5,205 nucleotides of DNA from JBIKLM01 sp044375105 (GCA_044375105.1 JBILNK010000235.1:1-5205); one strand, 5' to 3'; counted from the first letter of the stretch, positions 1 to 5,205 are shown. Notes: generated from the letters alone by a model not told the origin. Numbers and translations are program-made.

Positions 1-1
1 C

Positions 2-67
2 TTCGAGTCGCTGCACAAGGCCGCCACCCTGGTCAAGGAAGTGGGGGCCAACAAGCTCGATGGCTGA
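2..67 (+). CDS. C-terminal end of a probable glucose-1-phosphate thymidylyltransferase (RmlA-like), partial
   Basis: An open frame enters from the left edge and ends at TGA 65-67, giving 21 residues that begin FESLHKAATLVKEV and end in KLDG. The FESLHKAATLV stretch resembles the segment after the (D)xGT motif in sugar-nucleotide thymidylyltransferases, where an ESL...A..LV pattern is common. In this reading the protein is a short form ending soon after that helix. RmlA makes dTDP-glucose from glucose-1-phosphate and dTTP, the first step to dTDP-rhamnose. The frame overlaps the start of rmlD by 8 nt, which indicates one operon and probable translational coupling. The identification rests on a short tail plus the neighbouring rmlD and rmlB genes; another nucleotidyltransferase subtype is possible. 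Confidence 0.55.
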   Translation, partial: FESLHKAATLVKEVGANKLDG

Positions 68-983
68 GTTGCGCAGGGTGCTGGTCACCGGGGCTGCCGG
101 CATGCTCGGCAGCCAGCTCTTGCTCGACGCCCCTGCAGGGGTGCGGGCCGTGGGCACCGACCTGGCCAGCGCGCGCCCCGGCTGCCCGGAGGTCGAGCTG
201 CCGGGCGTCGATCTGACCGACGCCGCGCAGGTGGAGCGGCTGCTGCAAAACGGCCGCTTCCAGGCCGTGCTGCATCCGGCGGCCTACACCCTGGTCGACA
301 AGGCCGAGGAGGAGCGCGAGCTAGCCGGGCGGATCAACGCCCTGGCGCCGGAACTGCTGGCGCGGGGCTGCGCCCAGCGCGGCTTGCCCCTGGTGATGGT
401 CTCGACCGATTTCGTCTTCGACGGCCAGGGCGTGCGCGAGCGGGGCAGCCTGCGGCCCTATCGCGAAGACGACCCGGCGCAGCCGGTCAGCGTCTACGGG
501 GCCACCAAACTCGACGGCGAGCGCCGCGCCTTCGCGGCCCACCCGGGTGGCACGGCCGTGGTGCGCACCCAGTGGCTGTTCGGGCCCCGTGGCAACCACT
601 TCCCCGGCACCATGCTGCGCCTCGCCCGGGAAGGGAAGCCGCTGCGGGTGGTCGACGACCAGCGCGGCTGCCCGACCACGACCCTCGAGCTGTCCCCGGC
701 CCTGTGGGACGTCCTGGAGCTCGGCGGGCGCGGCCTCTACCACGCGGCCTGCGAGGGTCAGGGCAGCTGGTTCGACCTGGCCTGCGCGACCTTCGAGCTG
801 TGTGGCTTGTCCCCGCAGGTATCCCCCTGCAGCACCGCGGAGTTCCCGCGCCCCGCGCGGCGACCGGCCTACAGCGCCATGGACTGCAGCCGTTTGGCGC
901 AGCTGCGCGGCCGGCCCCTGGCGCCCTGGCGCGAAGCCCTGCGGGACTTCTTGGCCCTCGAAGGTCTGTTGTCCTCCCGATAG
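60..983 (+). CDS. rmlD: dTDP-4-dehydrorhamnose reductase RmlD
   Basis: This is the last enzyme of dTDP-L-rhamnose synthesis. It reduces dTDP-4-dehydro-L-rhamnose with NAD(P)H in the cytoplasm. The 307-residue protein is a normal length for the family. Visible motifs are the Rossmann glycine motif GAAGMLG at residues 11-17, AAYTLVDKAE at 74-83, the catalytic STD at 115-117, the YxxxK pair Y146/K150 in YGATK, RTQWLFG at 169-175, DDQRGCPTT at 199-207, and the C-terminal substrate-side motif RPAYSAMD at 268-275. The ATG at 60 places the first beta strand directly before the glycine motif, as expected. It lies inside the end of the upstream rmlA-like frame, so it was kept although no clear Shine-Dalgarno sequence precedes it. 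Two inverted repeats lie in its first 85 nt (92-114 and 130-141). RmlD homologues acting on related 4-keto sugars exist, but the adjacent rmlB supports the rhamnose role. Confidence 0.93.
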   Translation: MAELRRVLVTGAAGMLGSQLLLDAPAGVRAVGTDLASARPGCPEVELPGVDLTDAAQVERLLQNGRFQAVLHPAAYTLVDKAEEERELAGRINALAPELLARGCAQRGLPLVMVSTDFVFDGQGVRERGSLRPYREDDPAQPVSVYGATKLDGERRAFAAHPGGTAVVRTQWLFGPRGNHFPGTMLRLAREGKPLRVVDDQRGCPTTTLELSPALWDVLELGGRGLYHAACEGQGSWFDLACATFELCGLSPQVSPCSTAEFPRPARRPAYSAMDCSRLAQLRGRPLAPWREALRDFLALEGLLSSR

Positions 984-1019
984 GACAGGAGCCCAGGGGC
1001 CGCGGGCCAAAGGGCCGAT

Positions 1020-1081
1020 CCGCAGCCGGCGGGCCGGCCGATCCCGCGCTCGAAGCGTCCCGCCGGATGTGCCCGCTGCGG
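1020..1081. other. Imperfect long dyad downstream of rmlD
   Basis: Two nested inverted repeats can form one interrupted stem. CCGCAG (1020-1025) pairs with CTGCGG (1076-1081), and the directly adjoining CCGGCGGG (1026-1033) pairs with CCCGCCGG (1059-1066). The loop is 25 nt and there is a 9-nt bulge on the 3' side. It sits 37 nt after the rmlD stop and just ahead of the putative rmlB promoter. No T-run follows, so it is not a classical intrinsic terminator. It could stabilise the 3' end of the rmlAD transcript or be a chance dyad in very GC-rich DNA. Confidence 0.25.
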
Positions 1082-1101
1082 GGCGGACCCGGGGCCACGG
1101 C

Positions 1102-1131
1102 TTGGCAGAGGGCCGCGGCCCGGTAGACAAT
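1102..1131 (+). promoter_or_regulatory. Putative sigma70-type promoter for rmlB and downstream genes, with palindromic spacer
   Basis: TTGGCA (1102-1107) matches five of six bases of the -35 consensus. GACAAT (1126-1131) matches four of six bases of the -10 consensus, and the spacer is 18 nt. The spacer contains a perfect 12-bp palindrome, GGGCCGCGGCCC (1110-1121), between the two hexamers, a position where a repressor could bind. Transcription would start near 1138 and give a leader of about 65 nt before the rmlB ATG. It is the only promoter-like pair noticed in the 219-nt gap. High GC makes both the hexamers and the palindrome easy to find by chance. Confidence 0.4.
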
Positions 1132-1202
1132 GCCGCCCCCCAGGCAGTCCCCGCTGCCGGGCCCTTCGTTCCCCAGCCCCGAGCCGCCCCCTTCCGCGCC
1201 CC
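1132..1202 (+). promoter_or_regulatory. C-rich, G-poor leader of rmlB without Shine-Dalgarno
   Basis: Over 1131-1202 I count 42 C and 17 G in 72 bases, a strong skew against a background where C and G are closer. No purine-rich ribosome-binding sequence lies within 20 nt of the ATG; the last bases are GCGCCCC. A small stem can form from GGCAG (1143-1147) and CTGCC (1154-1158). Possible readings are a Rho-loading (rut-like) region, an unstructured leader for SD-independent initiation, or plain composition bias. Confidence 0.3.
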
Positions 1203-2228
1203 ATGGCCAACGTGACGGTCCTGATCACCGGTGGAGCCGGTTTCATCGGCTCGAACCTGGTGCACCTGCTCGCCGAGGTCCGCCCGGCCTGGCATCTCGT
1301 GGTCCTGGACGCCCTGACCTACGCGGGCAACCTGACCAGCCTCAAGTCCCTGGAGGGCCGGCCCAACTTCCGCTTCGTCAAGGGCGACATCGCCGTTCCG
1401 GAGGACGTGGAGCGGGCTTTCGGGGCCTGCCCCGCCGGCCGCGACATCCTGGTCATGCACCTGGCCGCCGAGAGCCACGTGGATCGTTCGATCCTCTCCG
1501 GCCTACCCTTCGTGCGCACCAATGTGCTCGGCACCCAGGTGCTGCTCGACGCTTCGAGGGCCAAGGGCGTCAAGCGCTTCCTGCACGTTTCCACCGACGA
1601 GGTCTACGGCTCCTTGGGTCCGACCGGGTTCTTCACGGAGAGCACGCCGATCAACCCCAGCTCGCCGTACTCCGCCAGCAAAGCCGGCAGCGACATGCTC
1701 GTGCGAGCCGCCCACCATACCCACGGCTTCGATGTGGTGGTGACCAACTGCTCGAACAACTACGGGCCCTATCAGTTCCCGGAGAAGCTGATCCCGCTGA
1801 TGATCGCCAACGCGCGCGCCAACAAGCCCCTGCCGGTCTACGGCGACGGGCTCAACGTGCGCGACTGGCTCTTTGTCCGCGACCATTGCGAGGCGCTGCT
1901 CCTGGCCCTGGAACGGGGGCGTGCCGGCGAGACCTACAACATCGGCGGACACAACGAATACCCGAACATCCAGATCGTCAAGCTGATCCTGCGCGAGCTG
2001 GGCAAACCCGAGAGCTTGATCCAGTACGTCAAGGATCGACCGGGCCATGACCGCCGCTACGCCATCGACGCATCCAAGATCGAGCGCGAATTGGGCTGGC
2101 GCCCGCGCTTCGGCTTCGAACAGGCGCTGCCGTTGACCGTGCGCTGGTACATCGACAACGACGCCTGGCTGCAGCAGGTGACCAGCGGCGCCTATCGCGA
2201 GTACTACGCTCGCCAGTACGGAGCATGA
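1203..2228 (+). CDS. rmlB: dTDP-glucose 4,6-dehydratase RmlB
   Basis: RmlB converts dTDP-glucose to dTDP-4-keto-6-deoxyglucose with tightly bound NAD+, the second step of dTDP-rhamnose synthesis. It is an extended short-chain dehydrogenase of the cytoplasm. The 341-residue length is typical. Motifs seen are the NAD-binding GGAGFIG at 10-16, AAESHVDRS at 88-96, the catalytic STDEVYG at 130-136 (T131, D132, E133), the YxxxK pair Y156/K160 in YSASK, TNCSNNYGPYQFPEKLIP at 181-198, PVYGDGLNVRDW at 211-222 and DRPGHDRRYAID at 278-289. All expected active-site residues are present. The ATG at 1203 gives the standard MxxxLITGGAGFIGS start. The gene begins 219 nt after rmlD, behind its own putative promoter, and its stop overlaps the next start by 4 nt (ATGA), tying rhamnose synthesis to the export gene. 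Confidence 0.97.
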   Translation: MANVTVLITGGAGFIGSNLVHLLAEVRPAWHLVVLDALTYAGNLTSLKSLEGRPNFRFVKGDIAVPEDVERAFGACPAGRDILVMHLAAESHVDRSILSGLPFVRTNVLGTQVLLDASRAKGVKRFLHVSTDEVYGSLGPTGFFTESTPINPSSPYSASKAGSDMLVRAAHHTHGFDVVVTNCSNNYGPYQFPEKLIPLMIANARANKPLPVYGDGLNVRDWLFVRDHCEALLLALERGRAGETYNIGGHNEYPNIQIVKLILRELGKPESLIQYVKDRPGHDRRYAIDASKIERELGWRPRFGFEQALPLTVRWYIDNDAWLQQVTSGAYREYYARQYGA

Positions 2229-3058
2229 GGCCGCGCGCCGAATCGCCCGTGCTCCTCCGCTGGCTCCGGCCTTTGCTGCTGATCCTGGCGGCCAGCCTGG
2301 GCACCGCTCTGGTGAGCTGCAGCCTGACCCCGGACAAGCGCGTGCTCCAGTACCTCAATCAGGAGGGCTTCGGCCATCGCTATCCGGGCAACGCTGAGGA
2401 AGAGAACTACGTCACGGTTTCCGATGGTTTCAGCTGGTACGATGCGGTCGACAAGGTCGAGCGCAACGGCATCGCCACGATCGAGGTCGACGGCTACGCC
2501 TTCATCGAGGGGATCGGCGCCGTGCACGTAGCCGGCATGACCCGCAACCAATTAGAGTCCTATCTGACCCAGAAATTTGCGGCCATCTACAAGCAAACCG
2601 ATATCAAGGTCGACAAACTGCAGGCCAAGAGTCCGAAGATATTCTACATGTTCGGTGAGGTGGGTCTGCGCGGCCCCGCGCCGTTCCTAGGCAACCTGAC
2701 CCTGGCGGACGCGGTCTGGCGTGCCAACCCCGACCCGATTCGAGCCAACCTGTCGCGGGTCAAGCTGATCCGCGCCGATCCCCGCGACCCGCTGGTGATG
2801 GTGCTCGACATCCGGCCGCTGCTCAAATACGGCGATTCGACCGACAACGTGATCATCCAGGAGCGCGACATCATCGTCGTCCCGCCGACCATGCTAGCGC
2901 AGTTCGGCAACCTGCTGAGCTCGATCATCACTCCGTTCACCTCGGTGTTCAGCGAGATCATTTTCAGCCTCTTCCGCTTCAACCAATTCCAGAACTTCGG
3001 CCAATTCGGCGGCGGTCTCGGCGGTGGCTTCGGTGGTCAGGGACAGGTCCTGTTCTGA
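2225..3058 (+). CDS. Wza-like polysaccharide export outer-membrane lipoprotein, short form with Gly/Phe/Gln-rich tail
   Basis: This is a probable outer-membrane polysaccharide export protein of the Poly_export/SLBB group. The 277-residue protein starts with a basic region and a hydrophobic stretch (about residues 11-30), then a lipobox LVSC with Cys32 as the lipidation site. Ser follows the Cys, with no inner-membrane-retention Asp, so Lol sorting to the outer membrane is expected. Residues about 62-132 fit the polysaccharide-export domain, and about 138-220 fit a single SLBB-type domain (KIFYMFGEVGLRGPAPF, then DIIVVPP). Residues 223-250 form a hydrophobic or amphipathic helix candidate, comparable in position with the helix that forms the outer-membrane barrel in Wza. 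A tail of Asn, Gln, Phe and Gly (251-277) follows and ends in Phe. E. coli Wza is about 380 residues, so this is a shortened form with fewer SLBB repeats. The start overlaps the rmlB stop by 4 nt, and GGAG sits only 1 nt before the ATG. Confidence 0.88.
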   Translation: MRPRAESPVLLRWLRPLLLILAASLGTALVSCSLTPDKRVLQYLNQEGFGHRYPGNAEEENYVTVSDGFSWYDAVDKVERNGIATIEVDGYAFIEGIGAVHVAGMTRNQLESYLTQKFAAIYKQTDIKVDKLQAKSPKIFYMFGEVGLRGPAPFLGNLTLADAVWRANPDPIRANLSRVKLIRADPRDPLVMVLDIRPLLKYGDSTDNVIIQERDIIVVPPTMLAQFGNLLSSIITPFTSVFSEIIFSLFRFNQFQNFGQFGGGLGGGFGGQGQVLF

Positions 3059-3130
3059 TCCACACCCGCCTCCTGTTGCCTGTCCAAGCTCCGACCGCAG
3101 CGGCTCCCACCCCCGAATCACCCCGCTCCC
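3059..3130 (+). promoter_or_regulatory. C-rich, G-poor spacer before the chain-length gene
   Basis: This 72-nt gap has about 39 C and 12 G and no Shine-Dalgarno-like sequence before the ATG at 3131. No convincing promoter was seen. CCTGTCC (3079-3085) is the exact inverse of GGACAGG (3041-3047), which lies in the last codons of the export gene, and TCCTGTT occurs twice (3048-3054 and 3071-3077). The composition matches the rmlB leader, and both end in a C-run followed by ATGGC. Roles could be Rho loading, transcript-end structure or SD-independent initiation. Confidence 0.25.
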
Positions 3131-4765
3131 ATGGCTGTTCAGCTCGAATCCCAGAATCAGCTGCTCGAGCTGCTGGACATGCTCAAACGGCGTTTGTGGT
3201 GGATCCTGCTGCCGGCGCTGATCGTTGGAAGTCTCGGAGCTGCCGTGGTGATCTTCCTGCCCAAGAAGTACGAGGTCAAGGCCCAGGTCAAGATCGAAGA
3301 GCAGCGCGTCGACGACCCCGGCAAGCTGGCCAACAACCAGAAGGGCACGGCGACCCAGCGCGAAATCCAAAACGCTCAGTATCAGGTGCTGCAGAGCGAT
3401 CGCATCATCAGTATCCTAGAAGATTTCGATTGGCAGGATTATCGTGAAAAAGATGACACCGAGCGCTGGGAGTACACCCAGCGGGTGCAGCGCAACATCA
3501 AAGTCAACGTGCTGGCGAAGGCCAGTGATGTAGGGTCGACTTACATCGACATCTACTACAAAGACACCGATGCGGACCGCGCTGAGACCTTCCTGAATGC
3601 CCTTGCCCTACGCTGGCAGCAGGACCTGCAAGAGGGCGACATCGAGAATTTGCAGCGCGACCTGGCGACGACCAAGGCCCTGCTGGACGAGCACGAACAG
3701 TCCCTCCTGTTGATCGAGAAACAAATCTCGGAGAAGCAGCAGGAGCTGGAGATTTTTCCGAGCGCCAATCCCAGTACGGGACGCGACCAGGATCCGCTGC
3801 TGCAGCGCCGTCAGGAGCTCGAGGCGCAACGGGATCTGCTGGTCCTGGAACTGGGCGCTGCCAAGATCCGCCTGGATGACCTGAAGCAGGACTTCGCCGA
3901 GGAACCGGCGACCCTGCTGCTCTCCGCCGCCGCGGTGGCCGCCGCTGGGAGCGAAGCGGCCAAGGGGCTGACCCTGCAGATCGAGAACAAGAAGCTGAGC
4001 CTCGCCAAGCTCAAGCCGGGCAACTCGAAATACCAGGCGCTCAGCGACGAGATCCGCTCTCTAGAGACGCAAAAGGTCAAGCTGCTCGAGCTGGAGCAGG
4101 CCTCCGCCCCCGAAGCTCAGGCGCTGCCCAACCCGCGCAAGGAGGACTTACGCCGTCAGGTCGACCAGGAGGAGCGCGAAATCAAGGCCGGCGACGGGAA
4201 GCTGGCGGATCTGGAGGTCCAAATCGACGAGCTGACGGACAAGTTGCGCAAGCGCTCGGATGGCATGGCCCAGATCCACAAGCTGGAGCACGAGCTCAAG
4301 TCTCACCAAGATGCTCTGGCCAAGGCCAGCGAGAAGCACGAGAACATCCGCACGAACCTGCGGCTGCTCGAGTCCCGAGACAAGCCCTACAGCATCGTCG
4401 AGCCGGCCCGGGCGCCCAAGGCCCCAACCGAGCCGAACGTTTTTTTGCTGTTGTCCTTCGTGGTCGTGGCCGGCATCGGGTTGGGCTTCGTGCTGGCCCT
4501 GGGGGTCGAGTTCTCTCAGCCCGGATTCCGCAGCCCGGGCGAGGCGGTTCGCGCTCTCTCCGTGCCGGTGCTCGGGGTCGTAGACGCTATCTCGACGGGC
4601 CCCGAGCGGCGGCGGCGTAATTGGAACCGCCTGGTGGTCGGCATCAGCAGTTCGCTGCTGATCGGCTCCTTTGCCTGGTTTGCTTGGGCCTGGTCGGCGA
4701 AGCGAGAACTGCTGGGCACCGATCTGGCCCTGTGGCTGACGCAGGTGCAGGAGCAGCTCAAGTGA
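3131..4765 (+). CDS. Wzz/GumC-like polysaccharide chain-length determinant (co-polymerase), no kinase domain
   Basis: This inner-membrane polysaccharide co-polymerase probably sets polymer length and links synthesis to the outer-membrane exporter. In the 544-residue protein, a short cytoplasmic N-terminus (1-21) leads into TM1 (about 22-43). A Wzz-type domain follows, then a large periplasmic coiled-coil region (about 165-415, rich in Glu, Lys, Gln and Leu). A proline-rich stretch VEPARAPKAPTEPN (423-436), typical of the family, comes just before TM2 (about 437-460). A short cytoplasmic segment with the usual RSPGEAVRALSVPVLGVV (467-484) and a basic RRRR leads to a third helix (about 500-522) and a 22-residue end. 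There is no Walker-type tyrosine-kinase domain, so a separate kinase would be needed if regulation follows the Wzc type. The third helix is unlike classical Wzz but recalls the PEP-CTERM-locus subfamily. A hydrophobic Ala-rich patch (262-273) interrupts the coiled coil. The ATG at 3131 was kept over M17 because it supplies the normal N-terminal helix before TM1. Confidence 0.9.
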   Translation: MAVQLESQNQLLELLDMLKRRLWWILLPALIVGSLGAAVVIFLPKKYEVKAQVKIEEQRVDDPGKLANNQKGTATQREIQNAQYQVLQSDRIISILEDFDWQDYREKDDTERWEYTQRVQRNIKVNVLAKASDVGSTYIDIYYKDTDADRAETFLNALALRWQQDLQEGDIENLQRDLATTKALLDEHEQSLLLIEKQISEKQQELEIFPSANPSTGRDQDPLLQRRQELEAQRDLLVLELGAAKIRLDDLKQDFAEEPATLLLSAAAVAAAGSEAAKGLTLQIENKKLSLAKLKPGNSKYQALSDEIRSLETQKVKLLELEQASAPEAQALPNPRKEDLRRQVDQEEREIKAGDGKLADLEVQIDELTDKLRKRSDGMAQIHKLEHELKSHQDALAKASEKHENIRTNLRLLESRDKPYSIVEPARAPKAPTEPNVFLLLSFVVVAGIGLGFVLALGVEFSQPGFRSPGEAVRALSVPVLGVVDAISTGPERRRRNWNRLVVGISSSLLIGSFAWFAWAWSAKRELLGTDLALWLTQVQEQLK

Positions 4766-4785
4766 CACTGTCCGGCCGCGCCGCA

Positions 4786-4814
4786 GCGCCGATCTGCTCG
4801 GGCAGGCTCGGCGC
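4786..4814 (+). other. Strong intercistronic hairpin after the chain-length gene
   Basis: GCGCCGA (4786-4792) pairs exactly with TCGGCGC (4808-4814). Inside it, CTGC (4794-4797) pairs with GCAG (4802-4805) around the tetraloop TCGG, with a possible U-G pair (4793/4806) and one bulged C (4807). The near-continuous stem starts 20 nt after the stop of the chain-length gene. No T-run follows, so it is a poor intrinsic terminator. An mRNA-stabilising or partial termination structure within the operon is more likely. Confidence 0.45.
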
Positions 4815-4825
4815 CCACCGACCGA

Positions 4826-4842
4826 TCGCCGGTTGCCGGCGA
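4826..4842 (+). other. Hairpin directly upstream of the ligase start
   Basis: TCGCCGG (4826-4832) and CCGGCGA (4836-4842) form a perfect 7-bp stem with the 3-nt loop TTG. The stem ends 5 nt before the ATG at 4848, so it occupies the place where a Shine-Dalgarno sequence would be, and none is visible. If it forms in the mRNA it would restrict ribosome access, and translation of the ligase could depend on opening it. Confidence 0.45.
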
Positions 4843-4847
4843 CCGAC

Positions 4848-5205
4848 ATGCGCGACCTGATCCTCAGCTTGATCATCATCGGCCTGATGCCGGTCAGCTT
4901 CCGGCGGCCGTACATCGGGCTGGTGATGTTTTCCTGGCTGGCTTACATGCGGGTGCAGGACCTGACCTGGAGTTTTGCCAGGGGAGTGCGCTGGTCCTTT
5001 TATCTGGCCCTGTTGATGTTCGGCGGTTGGATTTTCTCCAGGAAGCGCGGGCGATTCTTCCTGCCGGACATCCGCTGCTACCTGATGGTGGTGATGATCG
5101 TGCTGGTCGGCTTGGGTGTGGCCTTCGCGCGCCGCAAGCCCGCTTTCGCCCTCAGCGATCAGATCAAGGAATACATCGAGTTCGTCAAGATCATTGCGAT
5201 CGCTC
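4848..5205 (+). CDS. N-terminal part of O-antigen/O-glycosylation ligase-type membrane protein (exosortase-associated style), truncated by window edge
   Basis: The frame opens with MRDLILSLIIIGLMPVSF and stays open to the window end (119 codons). Residues 19-44, with RRPYIGLVMFSWLAYM followed by DLTWSFA, resemble the conserved N-terminus of putative O-glycosylation ligases associated with exosortase A systems (the DUF5935-type region), where a RRPxIGxxxxSWxxYM...LxWxFA pattern recurs. This is recognition from memory, not a search. Hydrophobic segments lie at about 4-18, 19-34, 49-64 and 77-94, with another starting near 112. Such proteins are polytopic inner-membrane enzymes of the O-antigen ligase/Wzy polymerase superfamily that transfer or polymerise lipid-linked glycans. 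The catalytic periplasmic loop lies beyond the window. The ATG at 4848 is chosen because it gives the family-style MRD start. It follows two hairpins in an 82-nt gap and has no Shine-Dalgarno sequence. A Wzy polymerase is the main alternative. Confidence 0.78.
   Translation, partial: MRDLILSLIIIGLMPVSFRRPYIGLVMFSWLAYMRVQDLTWSFARGVRWSFYLALLMFGGWIFSRKRGRFFLPDIRCYLMVVMIVLVGLGVAFARRKPAFALSDQIKEYIEFVKIIAIA

Noticed and set aside
547..1215. 222-codon + strand frame running through the rmlD-rmlB gap
   Set aside because: It is a shifted frame of rmlD extended through GC-rich noncoding DNA, rich in Pro, Arg, Ala and Ser with no motif. I do not consider the gap coding.
321..1478. Long open frame on the - strand (385 codons) spanning rmlD and part of rmlB
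   Set aside because: It is antisense to two genes with complete catalytic motifs, crosses their intergenic region, and its protein is a low-information Gly/Ala/Arg/Gln-rich sequence typical of GC-rich shadow frames.
1130..2050. 306-codon + strand frame overlapping rmlB
   Set aside because: It is the alternate frame of rmlB, rich in Arg, Pro and Gly and without a recognisable domain. The rmlB frame has every family motif.
3041..3085. GGACAGG / CCTGTCC inverted repeat as a terminator or operator
   Set aside because: The 31-nt loop, the absence of a T-run and the location of one arm inside coding sequence make a defined function hard to support.
4786..4814. Intrinsic terminator after the chain-length gene
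   Set aside because: The stem is strong but no T-run follows, and a same-strand gene of the same pathway starts 34 nt later. It is kept as an intercistronic hairpin only.
4148..4915. 255-codon - strand frame over the end of the chain-length gene and the hairpin gap
   Set aside because: It is antisense to a well-supported membrane protein and the start of the ligase, with no domain-like pattern of its own.

Overview
The window is a GC-rich stretch of bacterial DNA carrying part of a surface-polysaccharide locus. All real genes are on the + strand: the tail of a probable rmlA-type nucleotidyltransferase (ends at 67), rmlD (60-983), rmlB (1203-2228), a short Wza-like outer-membrane export lipoprotein (2225-3058), a Wzz/GumC-like chain-length protein without a kinase domain (3131-4765), and the first 119 codons of an O-antigen/O-glycosylation ligase-type membrane protein (4848 to the window edge). 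No tRNA, rRNA, CRISPR array or mobile element was seen.

Layout: the rmlA-like tail and rmlD overlap by 8 nt and form the end of one transcription unit. A 219-nt gap follows. It holds a long imperfect dyad and a plausible sigma70-type promoter ahead of rmlB. rmlB and the export gene overlap by 4 nt (ATGA). A 72-nt C-rich, G-poor spacer separates the export gene from the chain-length gene. An 82-nt spacer with two strong tandem hairpins separates the chain-length gene from the ligase.

How the genes work together: RmlA, RmlB and RmlD make three of the four steps to dTDP-L-rhamnose; the epimerase RmlC is not visible here. The downstream genes would set polymer length (Wzz-like), polymerise or ligate repeat units (ligase-type protein), and export the product across the outer membrane (Wza-like). 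The simplest reading is a rhamnose-containing exopolysaccharide or glycan. The ligase start and the three-helix, kinase-less chain-length protein resemble, from memory, proteins of exosortase A/PEP-CTERM-associated polysaccharide loci. No exosortase or PEP-CTERM target lies in this window, so that link is inference.

Organism: a lipoprotein signal peptide and an outer-membrane export protein imply a diderm. High GC, no convincing Shine-Dalgarno sequence before most starts, and the style of the export and ligase proteins would suit a planctomycete, a myxobacterium-like lineage or a proteobacterium. The taxonomic guess is weak. No wholly new system is evident. The least explained parts are the Gly/Phe/Gln tail of the export lipoprotein, the hairpin pair before the ligase, and the C-rich leaders.
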